Both the position numbers and the translations under genes were made by a program. DNA of 64,000 nt from Clostridiaceae bacterium (GTDB lineage: Bacteria; Bacillota; Clostridia; Lachnospirales; Lachnospiraceae): positions 1 to 64,000 of the forward strand of contig CABIXM010000011.1 in the NCBI GenBank assembly GCA_902362725.1, in the 5' to 3' direction. Below, one piece after another: positions 26,864 through 36,146 of this stretch. Position 1 is the first letter of the stretch; every line of letters starts with the position of its first letter. The notes beneath the pieces are model-generated. The model worked only from the letters and a program-made list of their open reading frames with translations, did no database searches and was not told where the DNA came from.

Positions 26864-28012
26864 TTATGCCAGGGAGCGGGCAAGGGCGATGGCCCGGGCC
26901 GCCATGGCGTCTATATTGTAGTATTTGTATTCCGCAAGTCTGCCCAGAAGATGGAAATCGGGCAGCTTCGCCGCCAGATCCGCGTACTTCCGGTACAATG
27001 CGTTGTTTTCCTCATTCATAATCGCGTAATAGGGAATCTCGCCCTCCGCGCCGGTGTAGGCGAAGGGATACTCCTTTACGATGGTGGTACTGTCGGCCTT
27101 CTGTCCGGTCAGATACTTGAACTCGGTAATCCGGGTGTAATCCTCGCTGACCGTATAGTTGACTACGCTGTGTCCCTGATAATCGGGCCGGTCGTAATGT
27201 TCAAAGTCAAAGCGCAGGGTCCGATAGGGAAGCCGTCCGAAACGGCAGTCGAAGAGCTCGTCCACCGGGCCGGTGTAAATGACTGTGCCATGGAACTCCT
27301 GACCGTCTAGCAGTACCTTGCCTTCTTCCTCGGAAATGACCAGTACGTCCTTCGCGTTGGTATTGGTGCGGACTTCGATGTTCGGGTGAGCCAGCATTTT
27401 CTCAAACATGGGCGTGAAGCCGTCTAAGGGCATGCCCTGGTACTTGTCCCCGAAATACCGGTTATCATAGGAAATGACCACCGGGACGCGGCCCGTTACC
27501 GCCGGGTCGATCTCCTCCGGCGTCTGGCCCCACTGCTTCATGGTGTAGCGCAGGAAGACATTTTCATAGACGTAGTCCGCGATGGCCCGCAGATCCTCGT
27601 CCTGCTGCTCCCGGAGCTTCAGAATCGGCACTCTTGCACCGAAGCCGAAGGTGTCCACCAGCTTCTTCTCCAGAACGGCGGCTTTTTCTTCGCCGTAGAC
27701 CATTTTCAGGGTGTTCAGATTGAAGGGGACGGGCAGAAGCTTGTCGCCCACCCGGGCTACTACCTCGTGGCCGAAGGCGTACCAGTCGGTGAAACGGGAC
27801 AGCCACTCATAGACTTCTTCATTGCCGGTGTGGAAGATATGCGGACCGTACCAGTGTACCAGGATACCGTACTCGTCCTTCCCGTCGTAGCAGTTGCCGC
27901 CGATATGGTGTTTCTTTTCCAGTACCAGAACCTTCCTGCCCTGCTCCTCCGCCAGGACTCTGGCAGCGGCAGCGCCGGCGATTCCGGAACCGATGATGAT
28001 GCAATCGTACAT
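26864..28012 (-). CDS. glf: UDP-galactopyranose mutase
   Basis: A 382-residue flavoenzyme that converts UDP-galactopyranose to UDP-galactofuranose. It has the FAD motif GSGIAGAAAARVLAE, then HHIGGNCYD, the family motif YGPHIFHT and a FTDWY segment. The ATG at 28012 follows GGAGGAAA; an ATG at 28030 begins inside that ribosome site. It sits between mutY (25-base gap) and the GT2 gene. Its presence implies galactofuranose in a surface polysaccharide. Confidence 0.92.
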   Translation of the reverse strand: MYDCIIIGSGIAGAAAARVLAEEQGRKVLVLEKKHHIGGNCYDGKDEYGILVHWYGPHIFHTGNEEVYEWLSRFTDWYAFGHEVVARVGDKLLPVPFNLNTLKMVYGEEKAAVLEKKLVDTFGFGARVPILKLREQQDEDLRAIADYVYENVFLRYTMKQWGQTPEEIDPAVTGRVPVVISYDNRYFGDKYQGMPLDGFTPMFEKMLAHPNIEVRTNTNAKDVLVISEEEGKVLLDGQEFHGTVIYTGPVDELFDCRFGRLPYRTLRFDFEHYDRPDYQGHSVVNYTVSEDYTRITEFKYLTGQKADSTTIVKEYPFAYTGAEGEIPYYAIMNEENNALYRKYADLAAKLPDFHLLGRLAEYKYYNIDAMAARAIALARSLA

Positions 28013-28037
28013 AGTTAAACTTTCCTCCATAAAACCT

Positions 28038-29204
28038 CTAGTATCTATGCTTAAAATATTCCGTATAGGCCGCAAAAGCCGCCGGAATCGAATATTTCTC
28101 TTCCATCTGTTGCTTCTCTACAAAAAATAACTTCTCCTGGGGATCTGCCTGTGCAGCCGCTGTCGTCTGCCCGGCTGGCATCTCCGGCTCCTCCACCTTC
28201 ACCACATAGCCTTCCATATGCCATTCGATGTGACTGAAGATATGCTTCGCCGCCGGGAGCTCCTGGATTCGGATGGGGGACAGTCCCTCGGACTTCACAT
28301 AGTCCAGCACCTGATCCGGCTTCAGATGGCCCTCCAGGTTGGGCAGCTCGTAGAGGCCTGCCAGAAGCCCTTTTGCGGGCCGTTTCCGAAGCGCCGCCTG
28401 ATTGTCCGACACCAGCACCAGAACCGTCTTATCCTGGATTCTGCGGCTTTTGGGCGGTGTTTTCTTCGGAAGCTCTGTCTCCACGCCGTCCCTGTGGGCC
28501 TGACACAACGCTGCCAGCGGACATTCCCCGCATTTTGGCGCGCCGTTGGGGACGCAGACGATGGCTCCCAGCTCAATCAGGGACTGGCTGAAATCTCCGG
28601 CCCGGTCCGCCGGGATTACTGCCTTCACTTCCTGCTCAAAGCGCCGTTTCACCGACTGCTTCAGGATATCGTCATAGCTTTTCTCAATCCGGGAAAGCAC
28701 CCGCAGCACATTGCCGTCCACAGCCGGATAGGGCAGGCCGAAGGCAATGGACGCGATGGCCCCCGCCGTATAGCTTCCGACGCCCGGCAGCTCCAGAATC
28801 GCGTCAAAATCCGCGGGCATCTGACCGTCGTATTCCGCCACCAGTTTCTGCGCCGCCTTCTGCATATTCCGGACGCGGTTATAATATCCTAACCCTTCCC
28901 ACAGCTTCAGGATGACATCCTCGGGAGCCTCCGCCAGATCGCGGATGGTGGGAAGCGCCGTCATAAAGCGCTCAAAATAGGGCTTTACCGCCTCCACTCT
29001 CGTCTGCTGCAGCATGATTTCCGATACCCAGACCCGATAGGGAGCCGGGTGCTCCCGCCAGGGAAGAACCCGGGCGTGGGCGTCGTACCAGGCCAGAAGA
29101 GGTGCTACTATGTCACCTAACTGGCTGTCGCCCACTGCCGTGGCAGATATTTTTTTCTGCTCTTCTTTTTCTATATTATAATCTACCTTCAAATCTTTTT
29201 TCAA
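28038..29204 (-). CDS. mutY: A/G-specific adenine glycosylase MutY
   Basis: Up to 388 residues. It removes adenine mispaired with 8-oxoguanine. The HhH-GPD core shows LPWREHPAPYRVWVSEIMLQ, the hairpin ELPGVGSYTA and the catalytic Asp in PAVDGNVLRV. The iron-sulfur loop is C-X7-C-X2-C-X5-C (CVPNGAPKCGECPLAALC), one residue longer than the E. coli pattern. A C-terminal NUDIX-like domain with FSHIEWHMEGY senses 8-oxoG. The start is uncertain: TTG 29204 overlaps a good promoter, and a GTG at 29135 would still keep the whole core. Confidence 0.92.
   Translation of the reverse strand: MKKDLKVDYNIEKEEQKKISATAVGDSQLGDIVAPLLAWYDAHARVLPWREHPAPYRVWVSEIMLQQTRVEAVKPYFERFMTALPTIRDLAEAPEDVILKLWEGLGYYNRVRNMQKAAQKLVAEYDGQMPADFDAILELPGVGSYTAGAIASIAFGLPYPAVDGNVLRVLSRIEKSYDDILKQSVKRRFEQEVKAVIPADRAGDFSQSLIELGAIVCVPNGAPKCGECPLAALCQAHRDGVETELPKKTPPKSRRIQDKTVLVLVSDNQAALRKRPAKGLLAGLYELPNLEGHLKPDQVLDYVKSEGLSPIRIQELPAAKHIFSHIEWHMEGYVVKVEEPEMPAGQTTAAAQADPQEKLFFVEKQQMEEKYSIPAAFAAYTEYFKHRY
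29175..29204 (-). promoter_or_regulatory. Promoter inside the apparent start of mutY
   Basis: Minus strand TTGAAA (29199-29204), 18-base spacer, TATAAT (29175-29180). If used, translation must start downstream of it. Confidence 0.5.
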
Positions 29205-29230
29205 AAATAAACCTCAGATTTCTATTCTGC

Positions 29231-29911
29231 TTAAAGACAAACTTTAATTTCTCTGTCTATCTTCAACTCGTCCGGCTTCACCAGACAATCATAAGCCAGT
29301 ACCTTCACGCCCGCCTCCGCTGCTCTCCGAAGCGTTTCTCCAAAGGCCGGATGAGTCCGGTCATTGGGCTCCAGCCGCGTGACGCCCTTCATCTGTATCA
29401 CGAAGCAGACATACGCATCATATCCGTCCTCGACACAGCGCATCAGTTCCTCCATATGCTTCACGCCCCGCTCAGTGGGCGCATCTGGAAAACGGGCCAC
29501 GCCGTCCTCCTCCAGGGTCACGCCCTTGACCTCCATAAAGGCCTTACGGCCCGCATATTCCAGATAAAAGTCAAATCGGGAATTCTCATACTTGCACTCG
29601 GGCTTCACATAGATATCTGTGGCGCCAAGTCCGCCTGCTTTCAGCCATTCCGCCACCGCCTTGTTGGGGGCCTGGGAATCCATATTCACCCACTGCTCTC
29701 CTTTTTTCACGGAAATCAGGTCGAGCGCCGTCTTCCTGGCCGGATTATCGGATCGCTGTACATATAACTCTGCGCCTGGAAGTAATAGTTCCTTACAGCG
29801 CCCGGTATTTTTCACATGGCAGATTTCCTGCCGGCCGTTCTGCTCCACGTAGGCCACGAAGCGGTTGGGCCGGGAAACGAAACGGGCAGGCTCCATATGT
29901 TCGTATCTCAT
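29231..29911 (-). CDS. sfsA: SfsA family DNA/RNA-binding nuclease-like protein
   Basis: A 226-residue SfsA protein. It has an N-terminal OB-like part (RFVSRPNRFVAYVEQNG, then NTGRCKELLLPGAELYV) and a PD-(D/E)XK-like core (SRFDFYLEY ... AFMEVKGVTLE, FPDAPTERG). SfsA was named for stimulation of sugar fermentation in E. coli; its real role is unclear. GGGAAGAA precedes the ATG. It lies 26 bases before mutY. Confidence 0.92.
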   Translation of the reverse strand: MRYEHMEPARFVSRPNRFVAYVEQNGRQEICHVKNTGRCKELLLPGAELYVQRSDNPARKTALDLISVKKGEQWVNMDSQAPNKAVAEWLKAGGLGATDIYVKPECKYENSRFDFYLEYAGRKAFMEVKGVTLEEDGVARFPDAPTERGVKHMEELMRCVEDGYDAYVCFVIQMKGVTRLEPNDRTHPAFGETLRRAAEAGVKVLAYDCLVKPDELKIDREIKVCL

Positions 29912-30121
29912 TTCTTCCCTCTGCTATTGCTGTTCCCGCTCTTCCTTCCAAATTTTCTGTCGAAAAAAGTAGCTCAGAACAGCAACTGTTTTTATTCTAG
30001 CGGCATATTTTTAATATGACATAGAATCTTTCTTAATATTTTGTAAATTACCCTGCTTTTCTATAACCTATCTCGCCTGTTGCATCCTTGAAAATCTATA
30101 TTTTGCGAGATTGTTTTGGCA

Positions 30122-31546
30122 TTAATGCACACAGGTATATCCGTTCTCAGCGTCAAAGCCCACCGCCGTCACCAGACTCTCCGTGAAATGGTCATAGATC
30201 AGCACATTGACGCCGTTCAGGGTCTTCAGCTCACTCTCGCCATCGAACATCAGGAACTGGCTCCCACCGTTCACCTTCACTTCCAGATCCGAAGCTGTAA
30301 ATTCCAGCGCGCAGGAGCCTTCCGCTCCGCCCGGCAGCGTCTGACCGCCGTCCACTCCGCCGATCCACATGCCGCCCCGGTCCAGAATCTCCTCCGGCAC
30401 CCCGAGCTCTTCCAGCGTCTCTCTCACAGGCTGTTCGCCATTGTCCCAGGCTCCGGTGAGGCCGATCACATAAGTATAGGTTCCGCCGTTTTCACGCAGC
30501 TTTTGCAGCAGACCCTCCCAGCTTTCCTCCTCGCTCAGCGCCTGGTTTAAGTCCTTCTGCTTCCAGTCGGCCGCATTTTCGTCCCAGCTGGCATAAGCCT
30601 CATCGCCCCGGTGATCGGCCAGATCATAGTTTGACGCCAGCCAGCCTGCCAGATAGCGGCTCAGCTTCTCGGTTCCCCGATAATTCAGATGGGAAGCCTC
30701 CGCCATATCCGTCTCCGGGTTAAGCCCCAGCTCATCGTACATCCGGTTGAAATCCAGGAACGGAATACCCTCCTCCTCCGCGATTTCCCCGCAGCGGTTG
30801 AAAATCATCTGCTCGCTCTCGACGATGCCCTGATAGGGGGAAATCATGAATACCAGAAGGATATCCTCCTCTTTTGCCAATGCAATGATTTTCCGCAGAT
30901 ATTCCTCGGACTTGGGGGCCAGGTCGCTGCTTTCGGTGATCTCACTCATATCCGCCATGGAATCATAGGATTTGGTCACATACAGCGGATAATAGCCCTT
31001 GGAGGCCTTGCCGTGGGGATCACCCAGATACGCCGAGAAATCCGCCCGGGAAAGCTCCGTATACCGGGAATGGTACACCGGATAGCCCAGCAGATAGGGG
31101 ATCAGATTGTCCGGCGTGCTGACCTGAATGTTTTCAATCTTCTCTTTTGAAAATTTCATACCGAAGGTGTTGGTCACCGTCCGGGCCTCTTCGATGTAAT
31201 CCCGGCTCTCGATGGCCCGCACCAGCTCCACCACCATGACCTTAGGTGTCTGATATTTCAGGCTCTCCTTCATGTAATAATAGGTGTTCCAGAGGGGCTG
31301 CAGGCTGCCCGCCAGATCGTAGGAGGAGATCCCCTCCTGATCCCAGAGCACCGCCGGGTTGATATCGGAATAGGTATGGCTGCTTCCGTAGAACATCACG
31401 TCGATGGTCCCCGGCTCCTGCTCGTAAAAGAGCTCCATGGGAACGATGCCGTCCTCCTGCTTGAGACGGAACGCATCGTTCAGCTTCCACAGAAGCCCCG
31501 CCGCCAGCGCCAGAAATACAACCGTACCGATTAGTTTCTTTTTCAT
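30122..31546 (-). CDS. SGNH-hydrolase-like partner of the MBOAT acyltransferase
   Basis: A 474-residue extracytoplasmic protein with an N-terminal signal anchor (about 5-22). A GSSH block (about 54-57, MFYGSSHTYSDINP) and a later SHLNYRG supply the Ser and Asp/His of an SGNH/DltD/AlgX-like domain. From about residue 360 a second domain resembles the ILEI/FAM3 fold (GVNVLIYDHFTESL ... FDAENG); that match is weak. It starts 9 bases after the MBOAT stop. MBOAT/SGNH pairs O-acylate extracellular glycans. Confidence 0.75.
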   Translation of the reverse strand: MKKKLIGTVVFLALAAGLLWKLNDAFRLKQEDGIVPMELFYEQEPGTIDVMFYGSSHTYSDINPAVLWDQEGISSYDLAGSLQPLWNTYYYMKESLKYQTPKVMVVELVRAIESRDYIEEARTVTNTFGMKFSKEKIENIQVSTPDNLIPYLLGYPVYHSRYTELSRADFSAYLGDPHGKASKGYYPLYVTKSYDSMADMSEITESSDLAPKSEEYLRKIIALAKEEDILLVFMISPYQGIVESEQMIFNRCGEIAEEEGIPFLDFNRMYDELGLNPETDMAEASHLNYRGTEKLSRYLAGWLASNYDLADHRGDEAYASWDENAADWKQKDLNQALSEEESWEGLLQKLRENGGTYTYVIGLTGAWDNGEQPVRETLEELGVPEEILDRGGMWIGGVDGGQTLPGGAEGSCALEFTASDLEVKVNGGSQFLMFDGESELKTLNGVNVLIYDHFTESLVTAVGFDAENGYTCVH

Positions 31547-31555
31547 GTAATTCTC

Positions 31556-33037
31556 CTAAAACTGGAAATAGATAAACTGCTGGGCGTCATATCCCGGCCC
31601 GTAGATGCCAAAGATGGCCACCGCCGCAATCAGCGCCAGCAGCACGCCCCATCGGAACCAGAGATTCTGCTCCGCCAGAAAGGCATCCAGTTGCTGCTTT
31701 TTAAAATAGCGCACCAGATCCGCCAGCAGCAGAACCAGGAGGCTTCCGAACAGCACGTTCATTTCCACCCGGTCAAGGCCCAGATTATAAAGCTCGCCGT
31801 TAAACAGGCACCAGAGATCCGGCTTGGTGAACATCCGGCGGATATAGCCAAAGGCGTCGCCGAGGCTGTTCGCCCGGAAAAAGATCCACGCGAAAGCCGT
31901 CAGACAGAAGGTTACCAGCACCTGGCCCAGCTTGTAGCTGAGACAATCCGTCTTTGTATGCAGTTGTTCATTGATTCTGTCCTTCACGCCGCGCAGCTCG
32001 TAGCCGATGATCTGATAGAGGCCGTGCAGACCGCCCCAGACCACGAAGCTCCAGCTGGCGCCGTGCCACAGACCGCTGGCCAGGAAGGTCACCATCAGAT
32101 TGAAATATCTGCGCCATTTCCCACAGCGGCTGCCGCCCAGGGGAATATAGAGATAATCCCGGAACCAACTGCTTAAGGAAATGTGCCATCTGCGCCAGAA
32201 CTCCCGCATGGATCGCGAGAAATAGGGCGTCTGGAAGTTCTCGATGATCCCAAAATCCAGCACCTTCGCCACGCCGAAGGCCATCATGGAATAGCTGGCG
32301 AAATCGCAGTAAATCTGAATCGTATAGGCGATGGCTCCCACGATCAGGCCGAAGGTGCCATACATGTGATAATTGTCAAAGACCTGATTGGCCAGAATGG
32401 CAATCCGGTCCGCGATAACCATTTTCTGAAACAGGCCAAATAGGAGCAGCGTCAGACCGCCCGCCACCCGCCCATAATTCCAGAGGGCTTTTTCCGGAAG
32501 CTCCCGAATCTGCCGGAGCAGGTTGCCGGATCGCTCAATGGGGCCCGACAGAATCACCGGGAAGAAGGACACGAACAGGGCGTAGTTCAAAATATTACGC
32601 TCTGCCTTTGTATCGCCCCGGCAGACGTCCACCATGTAGCCCAGGGACTGGAAGGTATAGAAGGAGATACCCACCGGCAGGCCGATGCTGAAGGGCTTAT
32701 TCACGGGTCCGATTCCCGCCATTCCGAGCACCGTATTTACATTGCCAAGCAGGAAATCAAAATACTTCAAAAATCCCAGCACGCCCAGGCTGCACAGGAA
32801 GGTCAGCCACATATAGAGTTTCTTCTTTTTCGGTTCCGCCCGCTCCACCAGCAGGGCGCCCGCAAAGGTAACCAGGGTGGAGAATAGCAGAAATACCACG
32901 TATTTCGGGCTGGCGCTCATATAAAACACGTAGCTTGCAAGAAGAAGCCAGAGGCAGCGCGTCTTTTTCGGAATGATGAAATAAACCAGCGCCGCCACTG
33001 GAAAAAAGATTGCAAATTGCAGCGAATTAAACAGCAT
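31556..33037 (-). CDS. MBOAT-family membrane O-acyltransferase
   Basis: A 493-residue polytopic protein of the AlgI/DltB type. The hallmark WRRWHISLSSWFRDYLYIPL is followed by the catalytic His region FLASGLWHGASWSFVVWGGLHG. It transfers acyl groups (usually acetyl) across the membrane to an extracellular acceptor through the adjacent SGNH protein. Its start overlaps the aminotransferase stop by 11 bases. Confidence 0.92.
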   Translation of the reverse strand: MLFNSLQFAIFFPVAALVYFIIPKKTRCLWLLLASYVFYMSASPKYVVFLLFSTLVTFAGALLVERAEPKKKKLYMWLTFLCSLGVLGFLKYFDFLLGNVNTVLGMAGIGPVNKPFSIGLPVGISFYTFQSLGYMVDVCRGDTKAERNILNYALFVSFFPVILSGPIERSGNLLRQIRELPEKALWNYGRVAGGLTLLLFGLFQKMVIADRIAILANQVFDNYHMYGTFGLIVGAIAYTIQIYCDFASYSMMAFGVAKVLDFGIIENFQTPYFSRSMREFWRRWHISLSSWFRDYLYIPLGGSRCGKWRRYFNLMVTFLASGLWHGASWSFVVWGGLHGLYQIIGYELRGVKDRINEQLHTKTDCLSYKLGQVLVTFCLTAFAWIFFRANSLGDAFGYIRRMFTKPDLWCLFNGELYNLGLDRVEMNVLFGSLLVLLLADLVRYFKKQQLDAFLAEQNLWFRWGVLLALIAAVAIFGIYGPGYDAQQFIYFQF

Positions 33038-34220
33038 TCGTTCTATATTCCTCCATCAGCTTCTCAAAGGCCGGCATGGAATCCACGATAGTCTTCTCCG
33101 CCACGCAGTAGGAGATCCGCACGTAGCCCGGACAGCCGAAATCGTCGCTGGGGACCAGAAGCAGATCGTACTTCTTCGCGCGCTCGCAGAAAGCGTATGC
33201 GTCATCCTCCAGGGCTTTCATGAACAGATAGAAGGCTCCCTGGGGCTTTACACAGGTGTAACCGATGCGGTTGAGACCTTCCACCAGGATATCCCGGTTC
33301 TTCTTATAAGCGGAAATATCGCCAGTATCGTCCACACATTTGGCCACCACCTGTTGGAACAGGGAGGGGGCGCACACAAAGCCCAGCACCCGGGCAGCGC
33401 CCGCAATGGCCGGAGCCACATGCCCATAGTCGGCAATGCGATCGGGAATGACGATATATCCGATACGCTCGCCCGGCAGGGACAGGGACTTACTGTAGGA
33501 ATAACAGACCAGCGTGTCATTATAATATTTTGTCAGATAAGGTACTTCGATATCATCGTACACGATTTCCCGATAAGGCTCATCGGTAATCAGATAAATG
33601 GGTGCGCCGTACTCTTCCTCTTTCTTTTTCAGAATTGCGCAAAGTTTCTGGATTGTTTCTTCGGAATAGACAACTCCGGAGGGGTTGTTCGGGGTATTCA
33701 CGATGACCACCTTGGTTTTCGGTGTAATGGCCTGCTCGAAAGCTTCCGCGTCAATCTGGAAATCCGGCAGCTTCGCCGGAATCACGTTCAGGGCAGCACC
33801 CACACCCTCGACCCAGACACGATATTCCGGGAAAAACGGCGCAAAGGTGATGGCCTCCTCGCCTGCGTTCAGCAGGGCCTTCAGACAGATATTTAAGGAC
33901 GCCGCCGCACCGCAGGTCATGAAGATATTGTCCATGCGGAAGATCTCTCCAAAACGGCGGTTCAGGGACTCTGCGATGGCCGTACGCACCTTCGGGTCGC
34001 CCGGCGCCGGAGAGTAGGCATGAATCTTCTCGGGGGGCAGCTCCAGTAGCTCCAGAATCGCTTTCTTTACAGATTCCGGCGCCGGGATGCTGGGATTGCC
34101 CAGGCTGAAATCATAGACCTTGTCCTCGCCCACCTCAGCCTTTCTCTTCAGGCCGTAGGAAAAAATCTCTCTTATGACAGAGCTTTTACTGCCAAGCTCG
34201 TAGCATTCCTGTGATATCAT
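33027..34220 (-). CDS. PLP-dependent class I/II aminotransferase
   Basis: A 397-residue fold-type I aminotransferase. SLGNPSIPAPESVKKAI is the N-terminal substrate arm, NTPNNPSGVVYSEE the cofactor site, and YSYSKSLSLPGERIGYI carries the PLP lysine. The ATG at 34220 has GAGGAGG 8 bases upstream. The amino acid substrate is unclear. Overlap with the MBOAT gene suggests one transcript and perhaps aminoacyl or amino-sugar chemistry in glycan decoration, but this is inference. Confidence 0.88.
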   Translation of the reverse strand: MISQECYELGSKSSVIREIFSYGLKRKAEVGEDKVYDFSLGNPSIPAPESVKKAILELLELPPEKIHAYSPAPGDPKVRTAIAESLNRRFGEIFRMDNIFMTCGAAASLNICLKALLNAGEEAITFAPFFPEYRVWVEGVGAALNVIPAKLPDFQIDAEAFEQAITPKTKVVIVNTPNNPSGVVYSEETIQKLCAILKKKEEEYGAPIYLITDEPYREIVYDDIEVPYLTKYYNDTLVCYSYSKSLSLPGERIGYIVIPDRIADYGHVAPAIAGAARVLGFVCAPSLFQQVVAKCVDDTGDISAYKKNRDILVEGLNRIGYTCVKPQGAFYLFMKALEDDAYAFCERAKKYDLLLVPSDDFGCPGYVRISYCVAEKTIVDSMPAFEKLMEEYRTNAV

Positions 34221-34307
34221 AATTTGTCCTCCTCTGTGGATCCTTTTTATCCAGACTGCATGACGAAAAGTGCGCCTTATGCGCAGGCGCATTGCATACT
34301 TGATATT

Positions 34308-34336
34308 ATTTTACTATCCATGGAAAGAAAGTGCAA
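34308..34336 (-). promoter_or_regulatory. Promoter of the aminotransferase-MBOAT-SGNH operon
   Basis: Minus strand TTGCAC (34331-34336), 17-base spacer, TAAAAT (34308-34313), placed directly after the rplQ terminator. A GCGCC/GGCGC hairpin (34272-34290) lies in the leader. Confidence 0.65.
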
Positions 34337-34344
34337 GAAAAATG

Positions 34345-34388
34345 CAAAAAACGCCCCCGGGATCGAATTTCTCCGAACCCGGGGGCGT
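34345..34388 (-). terminator. Terminator of the ribosomal protein operon
   Basis: CCCGGGGGCGT (34378-34388) pairs perfectly with ACGCCCCCGGG (34351-34361). On the minus strand the stem runs straight into six T (34345-34350). Confidence 0.92.
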
Positions 34389-34420
34389 CTGCGTTCACAT
34401 ATCGAACAATCCGTTAAGGC

Positions 34421-34957
34421 TTATACCAGCTCCAGAAGTACTTCCATCGCTGCGTCGCCCTTACGCTGGCCGATCTTTACGATTCTGGTGTAACCACCAT
34501 TGCGGCTTGCGTACTTCGGTGCGATCTCGTCAAACAGCTTCGCTGTCAGATCAACCTTCTTGGTGTTCTTCTTCTTTCCTGCAGCTGCGGTCGGAACCTC
34601 AGTTACAGTGTAGAGAACCTTCAGCATCTGACGTCTGGCATGCAGTCTGGACGGCTGATCCTTCTTGATAGTCTTCTCTACTTCGTCGTATACAGTCACT
34701 TTCTTGCCGTCTACCACTTCTTTTACGCGCTTTCCGTCAGCGTCTTTACGCGGAACCTTAGCGGTAACAGTAACGGTATCGAAGTTGTCCTTCTCCTTTA
34801 CTGCCAGTGCGATCAGTCCCTCAGCAATCTTGCGAACTTCCTTCGCCTTAGCCTCGGTTGTTACAATCTTGCCGTTCTCCAGAAGAGCGGTTACCTGATT
34901 TCTCAGGAGAGCCTTTCTCTGGCTGGATGTTCTGCTCAGTTTTCTATACTTTGCCAT
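34421..34957 (-). CDS. rplQ: 50S ribosomal protein L17
   Basis: A 178-residue L17. The N-terminal half (YRKLSRTSSQRKALLRNQV, ENGKIVTTEAKAKEVRK) and the C-terminal GGYTRIVKIGQRKGDAA are standard. Between them an extra Lys/Val-rich stretch (about residues 75-140) lengthens the protein well beyond the roughly 120 residues of E. coli L17. The ATG at 34957 has GGAGGAAG upstream. It is the last gene of the operon. Confidence 0.95.
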   Translation of the reverse strand: MAKYRKLSRTSSQRKALLRNQVTALLENGKIVTTEAKAKEVRKIAEGLIALAVKEKDNFDTVTVTAKVPRKDADGKRVKEVVDGKKVTVYDEVEKTIKKDQPSRLHARRQMLKVLYTVTEVPTAAAGKKKNTKKVDLTAKLFDEIAPKYASRNGGYTRIVKIGQRKGDAAMEVLLELV

Positions 34958-35085
34958 TTCAATCTTCCTCCATCTGTGGAGCCGCATCCCCATGCTTCTT
35001 CGGTCTTACTGGGGAGGGCTTTCTTCCATAGTGTTTACATATCATCCTGGCGAAGAATTTTATTCCTCGCTAGAAATAATGGAAC

Positions 35086-35140
35086 CTTCTCGAAGCTAGT
35101 TCGAGAAGTATCACCCAAGCGAAGATTACTCTTCGCTTGG
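35086..35140. repeat. Two hairpins at the rpoA-rplQ junction
   Basis: CTTCTCGAA (35086-35094) pairs with TTCGAGAAG (35100-35108). CCAAGCGAAGA (35115-35125) pairs with TCTTCGCTTGG (35130-35140); the rpoA stop codon lies in its four-base loop. No T-run follows, so mRNA processing or stability is more likely than termination. Confidence 0.7.
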
Positions 35141-36085
35141 ATTCAGCTGGAGACCCAGCTCTTTCAGTTTTGCAAGCACTTCTTCCAGGGACTTCCGACC
35201 AAGGTTCCGAACCTTCATCATATCCTCTGGAGTTCTGTTGCAAAGCTCTTCTACTGTATTGATGCCTGCTCTCTTCAGGCAGTTGAAGGAACGAACGGAA
35301 AGCTCCAGCTCGTCGATGCTCATTTCAAGCACTTTTTCCTTCTCATTGTCCTCTTTTTCTACCATAACCTCTGCGGTCTTGGCATTCTCGGACAGGTCGA
35401 TAAACAGGCTCAGATGCTCGCTTAATACCTTTGCAGCAAGGCTGACAGCCTCATCCGGAACCAGGGTTCCGTTGGTATATACGTCAAGTGTCAGCTTGTC
35501 GTAGTCAGTTACCTGACCAACACGGGTATCCTGCACTGTCATATTGACACGCTCAACGGGTGTGTAGATAGAATCGATCGCAATCACTCCGATGGGAAGA
35601 TCCGGATTCTTATTCTTATCTGCACTCACATAGCCTCTGCCCTTCGTAATCGTCAGCTCCATGTACAGCTTGCTGTCTGCGCCGCCGTTCAGATGAGCGA
35701 TGACAAGCTCCGGGTTCAGAATCTCGATATCGGGATCTGCCTGAATATCAGCTGCTGTGACTACGCCCTCTCCATCAAACTCGATGTAGGCGGTTTTCGC
35801 TTCGTTGCTGTCGCTTGTATTCCGAATGGCCAGATTCTTGATGTTCATGATGATCTCAGTCACATCTTCCTTTACTCCAGGAATGGAACTGAACTCATGC
35901 AGAACGCCTTCGATCTTCACCTGGCTGACTGCTGCACCCGGTAACGAAGAAAGCATGATTCTTCTCAGTGAATTGCCCAGTGTCGTACCATAGCCTCTCT
36001 CAAGCGGCTCAACCACAAATTTTCCATACTTCTTATCATTTGAAATCTCTGCAATCTCAATTTTCGGTTTATTAAACTCGAACAC
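35126..36085 (-). CDS. rpoA: RNA polymerase alpha subunit
   Basis: A 319-residue alpha subunit. The N-terminal dimerisation domain ([20 protein letters not shown]) assembles the polymerase. After a linker (about 230-245) the C-terminal domain carries the helix-hairpin-helix pattern [17 protein letters not shown] ... [10 protein letters not shown] that binds UP elements and activators. The position between rpsD and rplQ is conserved. Confidence 0.97.
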   Translation of the reverse strand: MFEFNKPKIEIAEISNDKKYGKFVVEPLERGYGTTLGNSLRRIMLSSLPGAAVSQVKIEGVLHEFSSIPGVKEDVTEIIMNIKNLAIRNTSDSNEAKTAYIEFDGEGVVTAADIQADPDIEILNPELVIAHLNGGADSKLYMELTITKGRGYVSADKNKNPDLPIGVIAIDSIYTPVERVNMTVQDTRVGQVTDYDKLTLDVYTNGTLVPDEAVSLAAKVLSEHLSLFIDLSENAKTAEVMVEKEDNEKEKVLEMSIDELELSVRSFNCLKRAGINTVEELCNRTPEDMMKVRNLGRKSLEEVLAKLKELGLQLNPSEE

Positions 36086-36146
36086 TAAAAGGCTCCTCCT
36101 TCACATTTTGTTTGGGTGTTATGCTGCCGATGTTATACTCTTCGGA

